A stretch of DNA of 64,000 bases from an uncultured Lachnospiraceae bacterium. Lineage in GTDB: Bacteria > Bacillota > Clostridia > Lachnospirales > Lachnospiraceae. The stretch lies in contig CAJUFE010000007.1 in the NCBI GenBank assembly GCA_910585635.1, positions 1 through 64,000 of the forward strand, given 5' to 3'. This document shows positions 53,659 through 62,101 of this stretch, piece by piece. How positions within the stretch are numbered: the stretch's first letter is position 1; every line of letters starts with the position of its first letter. The notes under the pieces were generated by a model. The model saw only the letters and a list, made by a program, of their open reading frames with translations, was not told where the DNA came from and searched no databases. Both the position numbers and the translations under genes were made by a program.

Positions 53659-54519
53659 TCAAGGGATGTCTTCCGGATCCTCCCCACGCCCCTTCTCCCA
53701 AAAGTAGTTGATCTCCGCCCCCAAGAACAGGATGCAGATACAGAAATACAGCCACAGCATCAACAGCACGATGGCCGTCAGGCTGCCGTACATATAGGAG
53801 TAGTTGCTGAAATTGTCAAAGTAGATCGAGAAGGCAAAGGAGAAGCCCATCCAGCAGACCGTGGAGAAGATCGCGCCGGGGAGCTGGGAGGAGATCTTCT
53901 GCTTTTTATCGGGGATAAAGGTGTAGAGCCCGGCGAAGATGAGGGTCAGGATGGTCAGGGACAAAAGCTGCCGGAAGCTGATGATATAAAGGGTGATCTC
54001 CGCCAGCACGGGAAAAAGCCGCACCACTAAAGCCTGCAGGGTGGTCCCGAAGACTAAGAGGGTCAGGGACAGGACGCAGGCGGCCACGAAAAGGACGGTA
54101 TAGCCGGTACAGATCAGGCGGGAGAGCAGATACCCCCGCCGTCCGTGGTAGCCGTAGATCCGGTTAAAGCCCCGGTTCATGCTCAGCATCCCCTTGGAGG
54201 CGGACCACAGGGCCAGGAGGGCCGTGAGGGAGAGCATCCTCCCGGGAGACCGGGTAAAAAGGTCGTTGATGATCGAAAAGATGGCGGCCTTTAAGGTCTC
54301 CGGCAGGATGGCGATCAGGGCGGTCAGAAGATCTGCCTTGGAGACGGCAGGGATCAGCTGGATGGCCGAGAGGAGCACCATGATGAAGGGGACCGCCGAC
54401 AGGACGATGAAAAAGGAGGCCTGGGCGGCATAGACTGAGATCTCGTCCTCCGTATATTTTTCTTTAATGCGCAGGATAAGGAGCAGGGCTCTGATCATAA
54501 GGCACCACCATGCTTTCAC
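53659..54519 (-). CDS. YihY/BrkB family membrane protein
   Basis: This 286-residue protein has six predicted membrane helices and the YihY family pattern (AAQASFFIVLSAVPFIMVLL, SKGMLSMNRGFNRIYG, and PGAIFSTVCWMGFSFAFSIY). Members are of unknown function, though once described as virulence factor BrkB or RNase BN. Its ATG overlaps the DUF362 stop by 4 bases (ATGA), so it is coupled to that gene. The C-terminal tail is charged. Confidence 0.85.
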   Translation of the reverse strand: MKAWWCLMIRALLLILRIKEKYTEDEISVYAAQASFFIVLSAVPFIMVLLSAIQLIPAVSKADLLTALIAILPETLKAAIFSIINDLFTRSPGRMLSLTALLALWSASKGMLSMNRGFNRIYGYHGRRGYLLSRLICTGYTVLFVAACVLSLTLLVFGTTLQALVVRLFPVLAEITLYIISFRQLLSLTILTLIFAGLYTFIPDKKQKISSQLPGAIFSTVCWMGFSFAFSIYFDNFSNYSYMYGSLTAIVLLMLWLYFCICILFLGAEINYFWEKGRGEDPEDIP

Positions 54520-55607
54520 CAGTTTTCTTTAAGGAACTCCACCATATCGATCGCTTTTGGCGGGCAGCCCTTTAAGGACTTCTCGAACCCGCAGGTACAT
54601 TGCCCCACGCCGATCTGGCCGGTCTTTCCCTTGTAGCCCTGGCCGATGCAGACAGGAGGCTTTCCTTTGCCCAGAGCGCCCACGTCATGTAAACGGTCCA
54701 GAGCGTAGATCAGGGAGCCGTAGCAGGCGCTGCAGGCGTCCTTCGGGTCTGCGTACTTGGCCAGGTTCTGGACCCGTCTGGTCATCTTAAAGCGGCTCTT
54801 GCCCACCCGGTCTTCATTTAAGTATATGAAGTTGGCGTCGGCGGTATCCGTACTTCCCACGCCCAGCTGCTCGGCCATCCGGATATAGGGGATATCGTCC
54901 ACCGCGTAGCCCATGCAGTCGCAGACATAGCTGTCGCAGAGCACCGGGTCCTTAAAGCCCAGCACCCGGTCCATGATCACCGGGTTCCCGCCCTCCTCGA
55001 AATCTAAGTCGCCGCAGATATTATCCACCAGGATAAAGTCGTTGGGCGCGATCACGTTCAGATGGGCGATCGGCTTGTGGAGGCCCATGGTGTGGAACTT
55101 CCGCTTCTCCACGTTGGGGATGATCCCCTTGTTGTTTTTCAGGGCGCAGGTGACCACCGTCTGGCAATGGCCCTTTAACACCGGCATATTGATCATGTAG
55201 TCCACGGCGGCGGCCTGATCGCACATATTGATCTTCATGCCCTTGGCCTCGTAGGCCTTATAGGTGTCCTTCTGCAGGTCGATCAGCGGCACGCCATACC
55301 GTCTGGAGATCTCCCGGTATCCGGCAGCGGAAAATGCGGACTGGGTGCTGTCCCCTACCCAGGAGCCCTCCATGACCGAGATGTCCTTAAAGCCGTGGCC
55401 CTGGAGGTATTCGATCGCCCCGGCTAAGAGCTCGCTGTGGGTGGTGGCCCCGCCTGATGGGTGGGCGCCCACCACCAGGTTCGGCTTCAAAGCCACGGAT
55501 TTTCCCGTGTCCCCGATATCCGCGGCCACCTCCGCCCGCTCTAAGACCTTGATGGCCATCTCCTTGTAGTCTGTGCCGTGGATGATGATGATATCTTTTT
55601 TCTCCAT
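54516..55607 (-). CDS. DUF362 domain protein
   Basis: This 363-residue protein matches DUF362: KPNLVVGAHPSGGATTHSEL, EGSWVGDST, MINMPVLKGHCQTVVTCALKN (split at the conserved KGH) and a C-terminal cysteine-rich tail with ACSACYG, GQCTCGFEKSLKGCPPKAID. The tail cysteines could hold an iron-sulfur site. ATG 55607 is taken because AAGGAGAGG lies 5-6 bases upstream; the longer frame has no SD. Function unknown. It is coupled to the YihY gene and is preceded by a small frame. Confidence 0.85.
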   Translation of the reverse strand: MEKKDIIIIHGTDYKEMAIKVLERAEVAADIGDTGKSVALKPNLVVGAHPSGGATTHSELLAGAIEYLQGHGFKDISVMEGSWVGDSTQSAFSAAGYREISRRYGVPLIDLQKDTYKAYEAKGMKINMCDQAAAVDYMINMPVLKGHCQTVVTCALKNNKGIIPNVEKRKFHTMGLHKPIAHLNVIAPNDFILVDNICGDLDFEEGGNPVIMDRVLGFKDPVLCDSYVCDCMGYAVDDIPYIRMAEQLGVGSTDTADANFIYLNEDRVGKSRFKMTRRVQNLAKYADPKDACSACYGSLIYALDRLHDVGALGKGKPPVCIGQGYKGKTGQIGVGQCTCGFEKSLKGCPPKAIDMVEFLKENW

Positions 55608-55650
55608 ATGTCCTCTCCTTATCGAAACATGCAAAGGGACCTTCCTTGCC

Positions 55651-55800
55651 TCAGTCCCGTTCGTTATCCTCCCGTATCTTCTTGGTGCCGTCGATCAAAG
55701 ACATGGTATCCTTGACCAGTTGGAGCGCTTTGTCATGGTCATTCGTTTCCAGCAAGGCTTTCAAAGACCCCAACATGATGTAGAGTTCTTTGTTGTCCAT
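55651..55800 (-). CDS. Small 49-residue protein
   Basis: The frame starts with ATG at 55800 (MDNKELYIMLGSLKALLETN) and ends with TGA at 55651. AAAGGGGCGGTG lies 4-6 bases upstream. The protein is mostly helical and charged (ending KKIREDNERD). It lies 43 bases before the DUF362 gene on the same strand, so the three genes may form an operon. I do not recognise the family. Confidence 0.6.
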   Translation of the reverse strand: MDNKELYIMLGSLKALLETNDHDKALQLVKDTMSLIDGTKKIREDNERD

Positions 55801-55871
55801 ATACACCGCCCCTTTCTTGCTCTTTCATACATCGATCATATCAAAAATGCCGAAAGGTGTAAAGGTTTATC

Positions 55872-55917
55872 TGAGCGGACCTTTGGCCAACCTGCAAAAG
55901 ACCTGTTAAAGTAACGT
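55872..55917 (+). repeat. Decayed flank of the dispersed hairpin repeat
   Basis: GAGCGGACCTTTGGCCAACC and the following AAAGTAACG match the right flank of copies A and C, but no GGGAGGG stem is present. Confidence 0.55.
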
Positions 55918-55968
55918 GAAAATGGGGAACGAACACACATTTTACCTGGTCCCCCGTCCCTTACCCCA

Positions 55969-55997
55969 TTGAAAAGTCCTCCAAACCATGCTATCAT
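55969..55997 (+). promoter_or_regulatory. Promoter of the ABC transporter genes
   Basis: TTGAAA (55969-55974), 17 bases, TATCAT (55992-55997). Confidence 0.7.
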
Positions 55998-56042
55998 GAC
56001 AGCAGCCTATTTCAAAGAAAGAACAGATATGAGGATGAGACG

Positions 56043-58001
56043 ATGAAGAGACTATTAAGCTATCTTTCCCACTACAAGGTAGAGAGCATCTTAGGCCCTT
56101 TGTTTAAGATGCTGGAGGCCAGCTTTGAGCTGTTCGTCCCTCTGGTAGTGGCCAGCATGATCGACGTAGGGATCAAAAACCAAGATGTGGGCTATGTGGC
56201 CAGGATGGGAGGGCTGCTGATCCTCCTGGGGGTGGTGGGCCTTGCAAGCGCCTTAACGGCCCAGTATTTCGCGGCCAAGGCGGCGGTGTCCACAGGGACC
56301 CATCTGCGCAACGACTTATTTCATCATATTTCCCACCTCTCTTACCCGGAGATCGATACGGTGGGGACCTCCACGCTGATCACCCGGATGACCAGCGATA
56401 TCAACCAGGTCCAGACCGGGATCAACATGGTCCTGCGGCTGTTCTTGCGGTCGCCCTTTGTGGTGTTCGGGGCCATGGTCATGGCCTTTACGGTGGATGT
56501 GAAGGCGGCTATGGTGTTCGTGGTGGTGATCCCGCTGCTGTCGGTGGTGGTCTTTGGGATCATGCTGGTCAGCATGCCATTATATAAGAAGGTGCAGAGG
56601 CAGCTGGATCAGGTCATGCTGATGACCAGGGAGAACCTCCTGGGGGTGCGGGTGATCCGGGCCTTTAACCGGCAGAAGAGCGAGACGGCCAGGTTCGAGG
56701 AGGAGAATGATAAGCTGGTCCGCTCCCAGGTCTTCGTGGGCAAGATCTCCGCCTTGTCCAACCCCATCACCTATGTGATGATCAACCTGGCCACGGTGGC
56801 GGTGATCTGGGTGGGCGCTAAGCAGGTGGACGGGGGTGTGATCACCCAGGGCAAGGTTGTGGCCCTGGTCAACTATATGTCCCAGATCTTGGTGGAGCTG
56901 ATCAAGCTGGCGAACCTGATCATCACGATCTCCAAGGCCGTGGCCTGTATGGGCCGGGTGGATAAGATCTTCCAGCTGGAGCCCAGCGTGAAGGAGACGG
57001 GGAGCGGGGCCGGTCTGACGGGACCGGGAGCTTCGGGGGGTGCTGCTAAGACGGACGGATCGATGGAGCAGGACAGGACCAGAGAGGATGCTGCTGCCGG
57101 ATCCGGGCAGAGAGAGTCTGACCGGGGAGCAGACCAGAAGGCGGTCCGAGAGGCAGATCAGAAGGCGATCCGAGAGGCAGATCAGAAGGCGGTCCGAGAG
57201 GCAGATCAGAAGGGTGCCCGAGAGGCAGACCAGAAAGCTGTCCGGGAAGCCGCTGTCCGTTTCGCGGATGTGACCTTTATCTATAAGGGCGCAAAGGAAC
57301 CCGCACTGTCCCAGATCGACTTTACCGCTGGAAAGGGCGAGACGATTGGCATCATCGGCGGCACCGGCTCCGGCAAATCCACGGTGGTGAACCTGATCCC
57401 CCGGTTTTACGATATCGCCTCCGGCCATGTCCTGGTGGACGGCCGGGACGTGCGGGACTATACCCTGGACGGGCTCCGGGAGAGGATCGGGGTGGTGCCC
57501 CAGCGTGCCGTCCTTTTTAAGGGGACGCTGCGGGAAAATATGCGTTGGGGCAAGGCAGATGCCACCGATGAGGAGATCTACCAGGCCTTAGATACCGCCC
57601 AGGCCAGAGAGTTCGTGGACAGCAAGGGTAAAGGGCTGGACCTTTTTATCGAGCAGGGCGGGCGGAACTTATCCGGCGGCCAGAAGCAGCGCCTGACGAT
57701 CGCCAGGGCCTTAGTGCGCCGCCCGGAGATCTTGATCTTAGACGACAGCGCCTCGGCACTGGACTTTGCCACAGACGCCAGGCTGAGAAAGGCGATCAAG
57801 GAGGATACGGGGGATATGACCGTATTCTTGGTATCCCAGCGGGCGGCCACGATCAAGAACGCGGACCAGATCCTGGTCTTAGACGACGGGAGACTGGCGG
57901 GGAAGGGGACCCACAGGGATCTTTTGCAGAGCTGTCCCCTCTATAAGGAGATCTGCCTGTCACAATTTTCCAAGGAGGAGGTGGAGCGGGATGGCCGGTA
58001 A
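56043..58001 (+). CDS. ABC exporter half with degenerate nucleotide site and repeat insert
   Basis: This 652-residue protein has six membrane helices (to about residue 310) and an ATPase domain from about 410. The Walker A is GTGSGKST near residue 440, the signature NLSGGQKQ near 541, and Walker B ILILDDSAS near 565, where the usual catalytic Glu is Asp. The H-loop has Gln (VSQRAAT) instead of His. These changes mark the degenerate site of heterodimeric exporters such as TM287/288. Between the domains lie five 8-residue units (ADQKAVRE type). The gene overlaps the next by 11 bases. Substrate unknown; multidrug or peptide. Confidence 0.9.
   Translation: MKRLLSYLSHYKVESILGPLFKMLEASFELFVPLVVASMIDVGIKNQDVGYVARMGGLLILLGVVGLASALTAQYFAAKAAVSTGTHLRNDLFHHISHLSYPEIDTVGTSTLITRMTSDINQVQTGINMVLRLFLRSPFVVFGAMVMAFTVDVKAAMVFVVVIPLLSVVVFGIMLVSMPLYKKVQRQLDQVMLMTRENLLGVRVIRAFNRQKSETARFEEENDKLVRSQVFVGKISALSNPITYVMINLATVAVIWVGAKQVDGGVITQGKVVALVNYMSQILVELIKLANLIITISKAVACMGRVDKIFQLEPSVKETGSGAGLTGPGASGGAAKTDGSMEQDRTREDAAAGSGQRESDRGADQKAVREADQKAIREADQKAVREADQKGAREADQKAVREAAVRFADVTFIYKGAKEPALSQIDFTAGKGETIGIIGGTGSGKSTVVNLIPRFYDIASGHVLVDGRDVRDYTLDGLRERIGVVPQRAVLFKGTLRENMRWGKADATDEEIYQALDTAQAREFVDSKGKGLDLFIEQGGRNLSGGQKQRLTIARALVRRPEILILDDSASALDFATDARLRKAIKEDTGDMTVFLVSQRAATIKNADQILVLDDGRLAGKGTHRDLLQSCPLYKEICLSQFSKEEVERDGR
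57129..57248 (+). repeat. 24-bp tandem repeat, five units, in the ABC transporter gene
   Basis: Five units of 24 bases encode the 8-residue pattern ADQKAVRE, with small differences (AI, GA). The repeat lies in the linker between the membrane and nucleotide domains. Confidence 0.85.
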
Positions 58002-59766
58002 GAAGAACGCGGGGAAGCTGGACAAGGAGCTTTCCAGAAAGACCCTGAAGCGGATCTTGCACTATATCAAACGATACAGGCTGGGGGTGGCGGCGTCCCT
58101 CCTGATGGCCACGGTCACCGTGGCCCTGACCCTTTATGTACCGATCCTGGTAGGAAAGGCCGTGGACCTGATCCTGGGACCGGGAGCGGTGGACTATGGG
58201 GGCCTGACCAAGGTGCTGCTCACCATCGGTGTGGTGGCGGCGGTGACGGCGGCGGCCCAGTGGCTGATGGGCCACATCAATAACGTGATCACCTATCGGG
58301 TGGTGAAGGATATCCGGACAAGGGCCTTCAACCATCTGGAGGTATTGCCCTTAAGCTACCTGGATGTCCATCCCACAGGGGATCTGGTGAGCCGGATCAT
58401 CGCGGATATCGACCAGTTCTCCGAAGGGCTGCTCTTAGGCTTCACCCAGCTCTTCACCGGCGTGATGACCATCGGGGGGACCCTGCTCTTCATGCTGTGG
58501 ATCAACCCCCTGATCACCCTGGTGGTGGTGTGCATCACCCCGGTGTCCTTCCTGGTGGCCAGCTTTATCGCCGGCCGGACCTTTTCCATGTTCCAGGAGC
58601 AGTCGGCGGTCAGAGGGGAGCTGACCTCCCTGATCGACGAGACATTAGGGAACTTGAAGGTGGTCCAGGCCTTCAGCCATCAAAAGGAGGCACAGGAGCA
58701 GTTCGAGGAGATCAACAGCCGGCTGGCTGCCCACAGCCTCAAGGCCACCTTCTTTTCCTCCATCACCAATCCGGCCACACGGTTCGTCAACGGTCTGGTG
58801 TACGCCGGGGTGGGGACGGCGGGGGCTTACGGGGTGATCCGGGGCTTTTTGTCCGTGGGCCAGCTGTCCAGCTTTTTGAATTATGCCAATCAATATACCA
58901 AGCCCTTTAATGAGATCTCCGGGGTGGTGACGGAGCTGCAGAACGCTCTGGCCTCCGCGGCCCGGGTCTTTGACCTGATCGACCAGCCGGCGATCCCAGC
59001 GGATGCAGCCGACGCCGTGGGGCTCACCGATGTGGACGGGTCCGTGGATCTGGACCATGTGGACTTTTCCTATGTGCCGGAGGTGAAGCTGATCGAGGAC
59101 TTCAGCCTGCAGGTAAAGCCGGGGCAGCGGATCGCCCTGGTAGGGCCTACCGGCTGCGGCAAGACCACGGTGATCAACCTCCTGATGCGGTTCTACGACG
59201 TGAAGGGCGGGAGGATCGCTGTGGACGGACAGGATATCCGCAAAGTGACCAGGAAGAGCCTGCGGTCTAGCTTTGGCATGGTGCTCCAGGAGACCTGGCT
59301 CAAGTCCGGCACCATCCGGGAGAACATCGCCTACGGCAGGCCGGATGCCTCCTTGGAGGAGGTCATCCAGGCGGCCAAGGAGGCCCATGCACACAGCTTC
59401 ATCAAGCGGATGCCGGAAGGCTACGACACGGTGATCTCCGAGGACGGGGGCAATCTGTCCCAGGGCCAGAAGCAGCTCCTCTGCATCGCCCGGGTGATGC
59501 TGTGCCTGCCGCCTATGCTGATCTTAGACGAGGCCACCTCCTCCATCGATACCCGGACCGAGATCCGGATCCAGCGGGCTTTTTCCAAGATGATGGAGGG
59601 CCGCACCAGCTTTATCGTCGCCCACCGGCTCTCCACGATCAGGGAGGCCGATGTGATCCTGGTGATGAAGGACGGGCATATCATCGAGCAGGGCGACCAC
59701 GAGAGCCTGTTACAGAAGGGCGGGTTCTATGCCCAGCTGTATGAGAGCCAGTTTGCGGTGAGTTAG
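57991..59766 (+). CDS. ABC exporter half with consensus nucleotide site
   Basis: This 591-residue half-transporter has six membrane helices and an ATPase with Walker A GPTGCGKT (near residue 386), signature LSQGQ, Walker B MLILDEATSS with the catalytic Glu, and H-loop His in VAHRLST. It pairs with the preceding protein, whose Glu and His are replaced, so ATP hydrolysis would be at one site only. The LSQGQ signature is a known variant in such dimers. The start overlaps the previous gene by 11 bases. Confidence 0.92.
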   Translation: MAGKKNAGKLDKELSRKTLKRILHYIKRYRLGVAASLLMATVTVALTLYVPILVGKAVDLILGPGAVDYGGLTKVLLTIGVVAAVTAAAQWLMGHINNVITYRVVKDIRTRAFNHLEVLPLSYLDVHPTGDLVSRIIADIDQFSEGLLLGFTQLFTGVMTIGGTLLFMLWINPLITLVVVCITPVSFLVASFIAGRTFSMFQEQSAVRGELTSLIDETLGNLKVVQAFSHQKEAQEQFEEINSRLAAHSLKATFFSSITNPATRFVNGLVYAGVGTAGAYGVIRGFLSVGQLSSFLNYANQYTKPFNEISGVVTELQNALASAARVFDLIDQPAIPADAADAVGLTDVDGSVDLDHVDFSYVPEVKLIEDFSLQVKPGQRIALVGPTGCGKTTVINLLMRFYDVKGGRIAVDGQDIRKVTRKSLRSSFGMVLQETWLKSGTIRENIAYGRPDASLEEVIQAAKEAHAHSFIKRMPEGYDTVISEDGGNLSQGQKQLLCIARVMLCLPPMLILDEATSSIDTRTEIRIQRAFSKMMEGRTSFIVAHRLSTIREADVILVMKDGHIIEQGDHESLLQKGGFYAQLYESQFAVS

Positions 59767-59849
59767 GGGAGTATAGCGAGAGCGGGATAGGAGGGCGAGA
59801 GTATCTGTCTGGAAGTTGAGCTATGATCAAATTGGATAGAAAAAAGGAA

Positions 59850-59877
59850 AGACCAGCGGGATCGCACCCGCTGGTCT
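59850..59877 (-). terminator. Terminator of the small minus-strand gene
   Basis: AGACCAGCGGG (59850-59860) pairs with CCCGCTGGTCT (59867-59877). On the minus strand the stem is followed by TTCCTTTTTT. Confidence 0.85.
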
Positions 59878-59896
59878 TCATATGGCTATATCCAGG

Positions 59897-60079
59897 TCAT
59901 TCTTTTATGATATCCAGCTCGGTCAGGTTGATGCCGGAAGCCGTCAAGATCACCTTTAATGCCGTATAACGCCGTTTCATCTTTTTGTATACCTCGGAAT
60001 CTTTTTCGCAGGAGATCATGTAATCCTGCAGCCGTTCAAATTCCTCTACGTTTTTTTGCATCAATTCTTTTTCCGTCAT
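59897..60079 (-). CDS. Small 60-residue protein
   Basis: ATG 60079 (MTEKELMQKNVEEFERLQDY) is preceded by AAAGAGGTGG. The protein is helical with a charged centre (YKKMKRRYTALKVIL) and ends LTELDIIKE. It has its own promoter (TTTACA-17-TATAAT) and terminator, so it is a real gene. A longer frame from 60109 has no SD. Family not recognised. Confidence 0.7.
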   Translation of the reverse strand: MTEKELMQKNVEEFERLQDYMISCEKDSEVYKKMKRRYTALKVILTASGINLTELDIIKE

Positions 60080-60125
60080 GATCCACCTCTTTTCAACAGA
60101 TTTATCCACGTGGTTTCTATCTACT

Positions 60126-60154
60126 ATTATAATAGAAGCAGTAACGGATGTAAA
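60126..60154 (-). promoter_or_regulatory. Promoter of the 60-residue protein gene
   Basis: On the minus strand TTTACA (60154-60149) and TATAAT (60131-60126) are 17 bases apart. Confidence 0.75.
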
Positions 60155-60193
60155 GCCAGTTTTTTGCCATCTCCGACCAGGAGATCATGTCGT

Positions 60194-60223
60194 GTAACAA
60201 GTTCAGATACCCTGAACTGTTAC
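60194..60223. repeat. Palindromic repeat, second family, copy 2
   Basis: GTAACAAGTTCAG and CTGAACTGTTAC pair around ATACC with one bulged base. The loop is the complement of the loop in copy 1 at 8355-8383, as if inverted. Flanks ATGTCGT and GCTTTTCA resemble those of copy 1. Confidence 0.7.
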
Positions 60224-60257
60224 CATGTCGTTGCTTTTCAAAACTGCGCAAAGTAAC

Positions 60258-61550
60258 TCATGCCTTAGCGGTCGTCTGGCTGCCGGAGCCTGCGGCCGCC
60301 GTCCCTTCTTCCTCACGGATCTCCCCGGCCGCGATCAGCGCGTTCTTCGTCAGGGTAGGCCCGATCAGCTCGTAGACCAGCACGGCGAAGAGGACCACAT
60401 TGCGGATCATCTTGCCGTCGGATAAGGTGGAGGCGGTCAAGACCATCCCCAGGGCGACGCCGGCCTGGGGCAGGAGGGTGATCCCCAGATGCTTCTGGAT
60501 GCTCTTCTCACAGCCGGTGAGCGCACAGCTGGAATAGGCGCCGAGGATCTTCCCGGCAGAACGGGAGAGGATGTACACGCCTCCGATCAGGAGGGCCACC
60601 GGGTTGCCTAAGATCTTTAAGTCCAGGTCTGCGCCGGAAAGGATGAAGAAGAGGACCGAAAGGGGGGTGGTCCACCGGTCCAGCCTGGTCATGAGGGCTC
60701 CGGAGGTCTCGCAGATGTTGCAGAAGATCGTGCCGGTCATCATGCACACCAGGAGGAGAGAAAAGCCGCAATGCACCGGTCCTAAGTCAAACTCCACCAT
60801 GGAAAGAGCCACAGTCAGCAGCACAAAGGCCACGGTGACGGAAACACGGTTTGCCCGGGAGTGGAAATAGCGTTCGCTCCAATCCAGGATGTACCCGGCC
60901 ACGATCCCCAAAAGGAAGGAGAGGAGGATCTCTACCACCGGTTCCACCACCACGGTGATCACATTGATGCCGCCCTGCTCTAAGGCGCTGGCGATCCCGA
61001 AAGAAACAGAGAAGAGCATCAGGCCCACGGCATCATCGATGGCCACCACCATCAGCAGCAGCCGGGTGAGGGGGCCGTCCGCCTGGTACTGCCGCACCAC
61101 CATCAGCGTAGCGGCAGGGGCTGTGGCGGCGGCGATAGCCCCTAAGGTGATGGCGGCAGGGAGGGAGAGGGCATCGGGGAAGAGCAGATGGAGGACGACC
61201 AGCGCCACATCCACCACGATCGTGGTGACCACAGCCTGGAGGATACCCACCGTGATCGCCTGCTTTCCCATGCTGCGCAGATCCGCCAGCCGGAACTCAT
61301 TCCCGATGGTAAAGGCGATGAAGCCTAAAGCCATATCGGAGATGACACCTAAGGCGCTCACATCCTCCATGGTGTGGAAGCCGATCCCGGAGAACCCCAG
61401 CCGCCCTATGAAATAAGGCCCTAAGAGCAGGCCTGTGAGCAGGTAAGCCGTGACGGCGGGAAGCCCGATCCGCTTCGCCGGTCTGGTAGATAACAGCCCT
61501 GCGATAAGGGCCAGAGAGATGCAAAGAAGGATACTCTGCATGCTTTGCAT
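60258..61550 (-). CDS. Cation:proton antiporter, CPA2 family
   Basis: This 430-residue protein has about twelve membrane helices and the monovalent cation/proton antiporter pattern (GLPAVTAYLLTGLLLGPYFI; ATAPAATLMVV; VVAIDDAVGLMLF with the two acidic residues expected for ion binding). It would exchange Na+ or K+ for protons across the membrane. The ATG at 61550 has AAAGG upstream; ATG 61541 is an alternative. The C-terminal tail is short and polar. It is transcribed alone from the AT-rich region upstream. Confidence 0.85.
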   Translation of the reverse strand: MQSMQSILLCISLALIAGLLSTRPAKRIGLPAVTAYLLTGLLLGPYFIGRLGFSGIGFHTMEDVSALGVISDMALGFIAFTIGNEFRLADLRSMGKQAITVGILQAVVTTIVVDVALVVLHLLFPDALSLPAAITLGAIAAATAPAATLMVVRQYQADGPLTRLLLMVVAIDDAVGLMLFSVSFGIASALEQGGINVITVVVEPVVEILLSFLLGIVAGYILDWSERYFHSRANRVSVTVAFVLLTVALSMVEFDLGPVHCGFSLLLVCMMTGTIFCNICETSGALMTRLDRWTTPLSVLFFILSGADLDLKILGNPVALLIGGVYILSRSAGKILGAYSSCALTGCEKSIQKHLGITLLPQAGVALGMVLTASTLSDGKMIRNVVLFAVLVYELIGPTLTKNALIAAGEIREEEGTAAAGSGSQTTAKA

Positions 61551-61615
61551 GATAACACAACCTTTCTTAGATTTTTAGATTTTTAAAAGCTTAAAATGAT
61601 ATTTTTTCAAACATA

Positions 61616-61643
61616 AAGATAGCACTTTTTCCTAAAAAATCAA
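61616..61643 (-). promoter_or_regulatory. Possible promoter of the antiporter gene
   Basis: On the minus strand TTGATT (61643-61638) and TATCTT (61621-61616) are 16 bases apart in a strongly AT-rich stretch. The rest of the roughly 300-base gap 61551-61849 shows only GC-rich short hairpins and no convincing gene. Confidence 0.4.
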
Positions 61644-61849
61644 GTTAAGGAGAAGGTAAACGACAGAGAATATGCGGCAGTTTTTGGGGAAAAGATCAGC
61701 GATAATGCCGGTTATCGGAGAAAAAGGGATGCCGTTCATGGGCGCGCCCGAAGAAAAGATCTGCCATAAAGGGCGGCAGGGGCGGGGAGGATCGTGAAGA
61801 TCTGCACGATCTGGCCCCCGCTTGAGAAATGCCAGGCCGTTATATCGGT

Positions 61850-62098
61850 TCAAACGATATCCAGCCGCTGCTTTAAAGCCTCCTGGAGCACTTGAGAAAA
61901 GTTCAGGCCAGCGGCGATCGCCGACTCATTGAGCCATGCGGGGATGGAAAGGGTCTTTTTGACGGCGGCATTGTTCATGAGACGGCGATATGCAGTGGTA
62001 TCACAAGAAATATAAGTTGCAAATGCCGCTCCTTCCATAACGAGAGCATGGATATCCGAAGCAGTGGGGATCTCCCGTTTTTCAGTAAGAAAAAATAA
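61850..62098 (-). pseudogene. hicB antitoxin remnant
   Basis: The minus-strand frame ending at 61850 encodes a HicB C-terminal region: LTEKREIPTASDIHALV, YISCDTTAYRR and VKKTLSIPAWLNESAIAAGL followed by NFSQVLQEAL. A complete HicB is about 130 residues; here the N-terminal half before about 62098 is replaced by unrelated sequence that is antisense to the pheST promoter and T-box. No hicA toxin is adjacent. I read it as a 5'-truncated remnant, not a working antitoxin. Confidence 0.6.
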
Positions 62099-62101
62099 CA
62101 C

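Noticed and set aside
61632..61853. 73-codon minus-strand open frame between antiporter and hicB remnant
   Set aside because: It overlaps the end of the hicB frame, has no SD and shows no domain. It runs through GC-rich hairpins.
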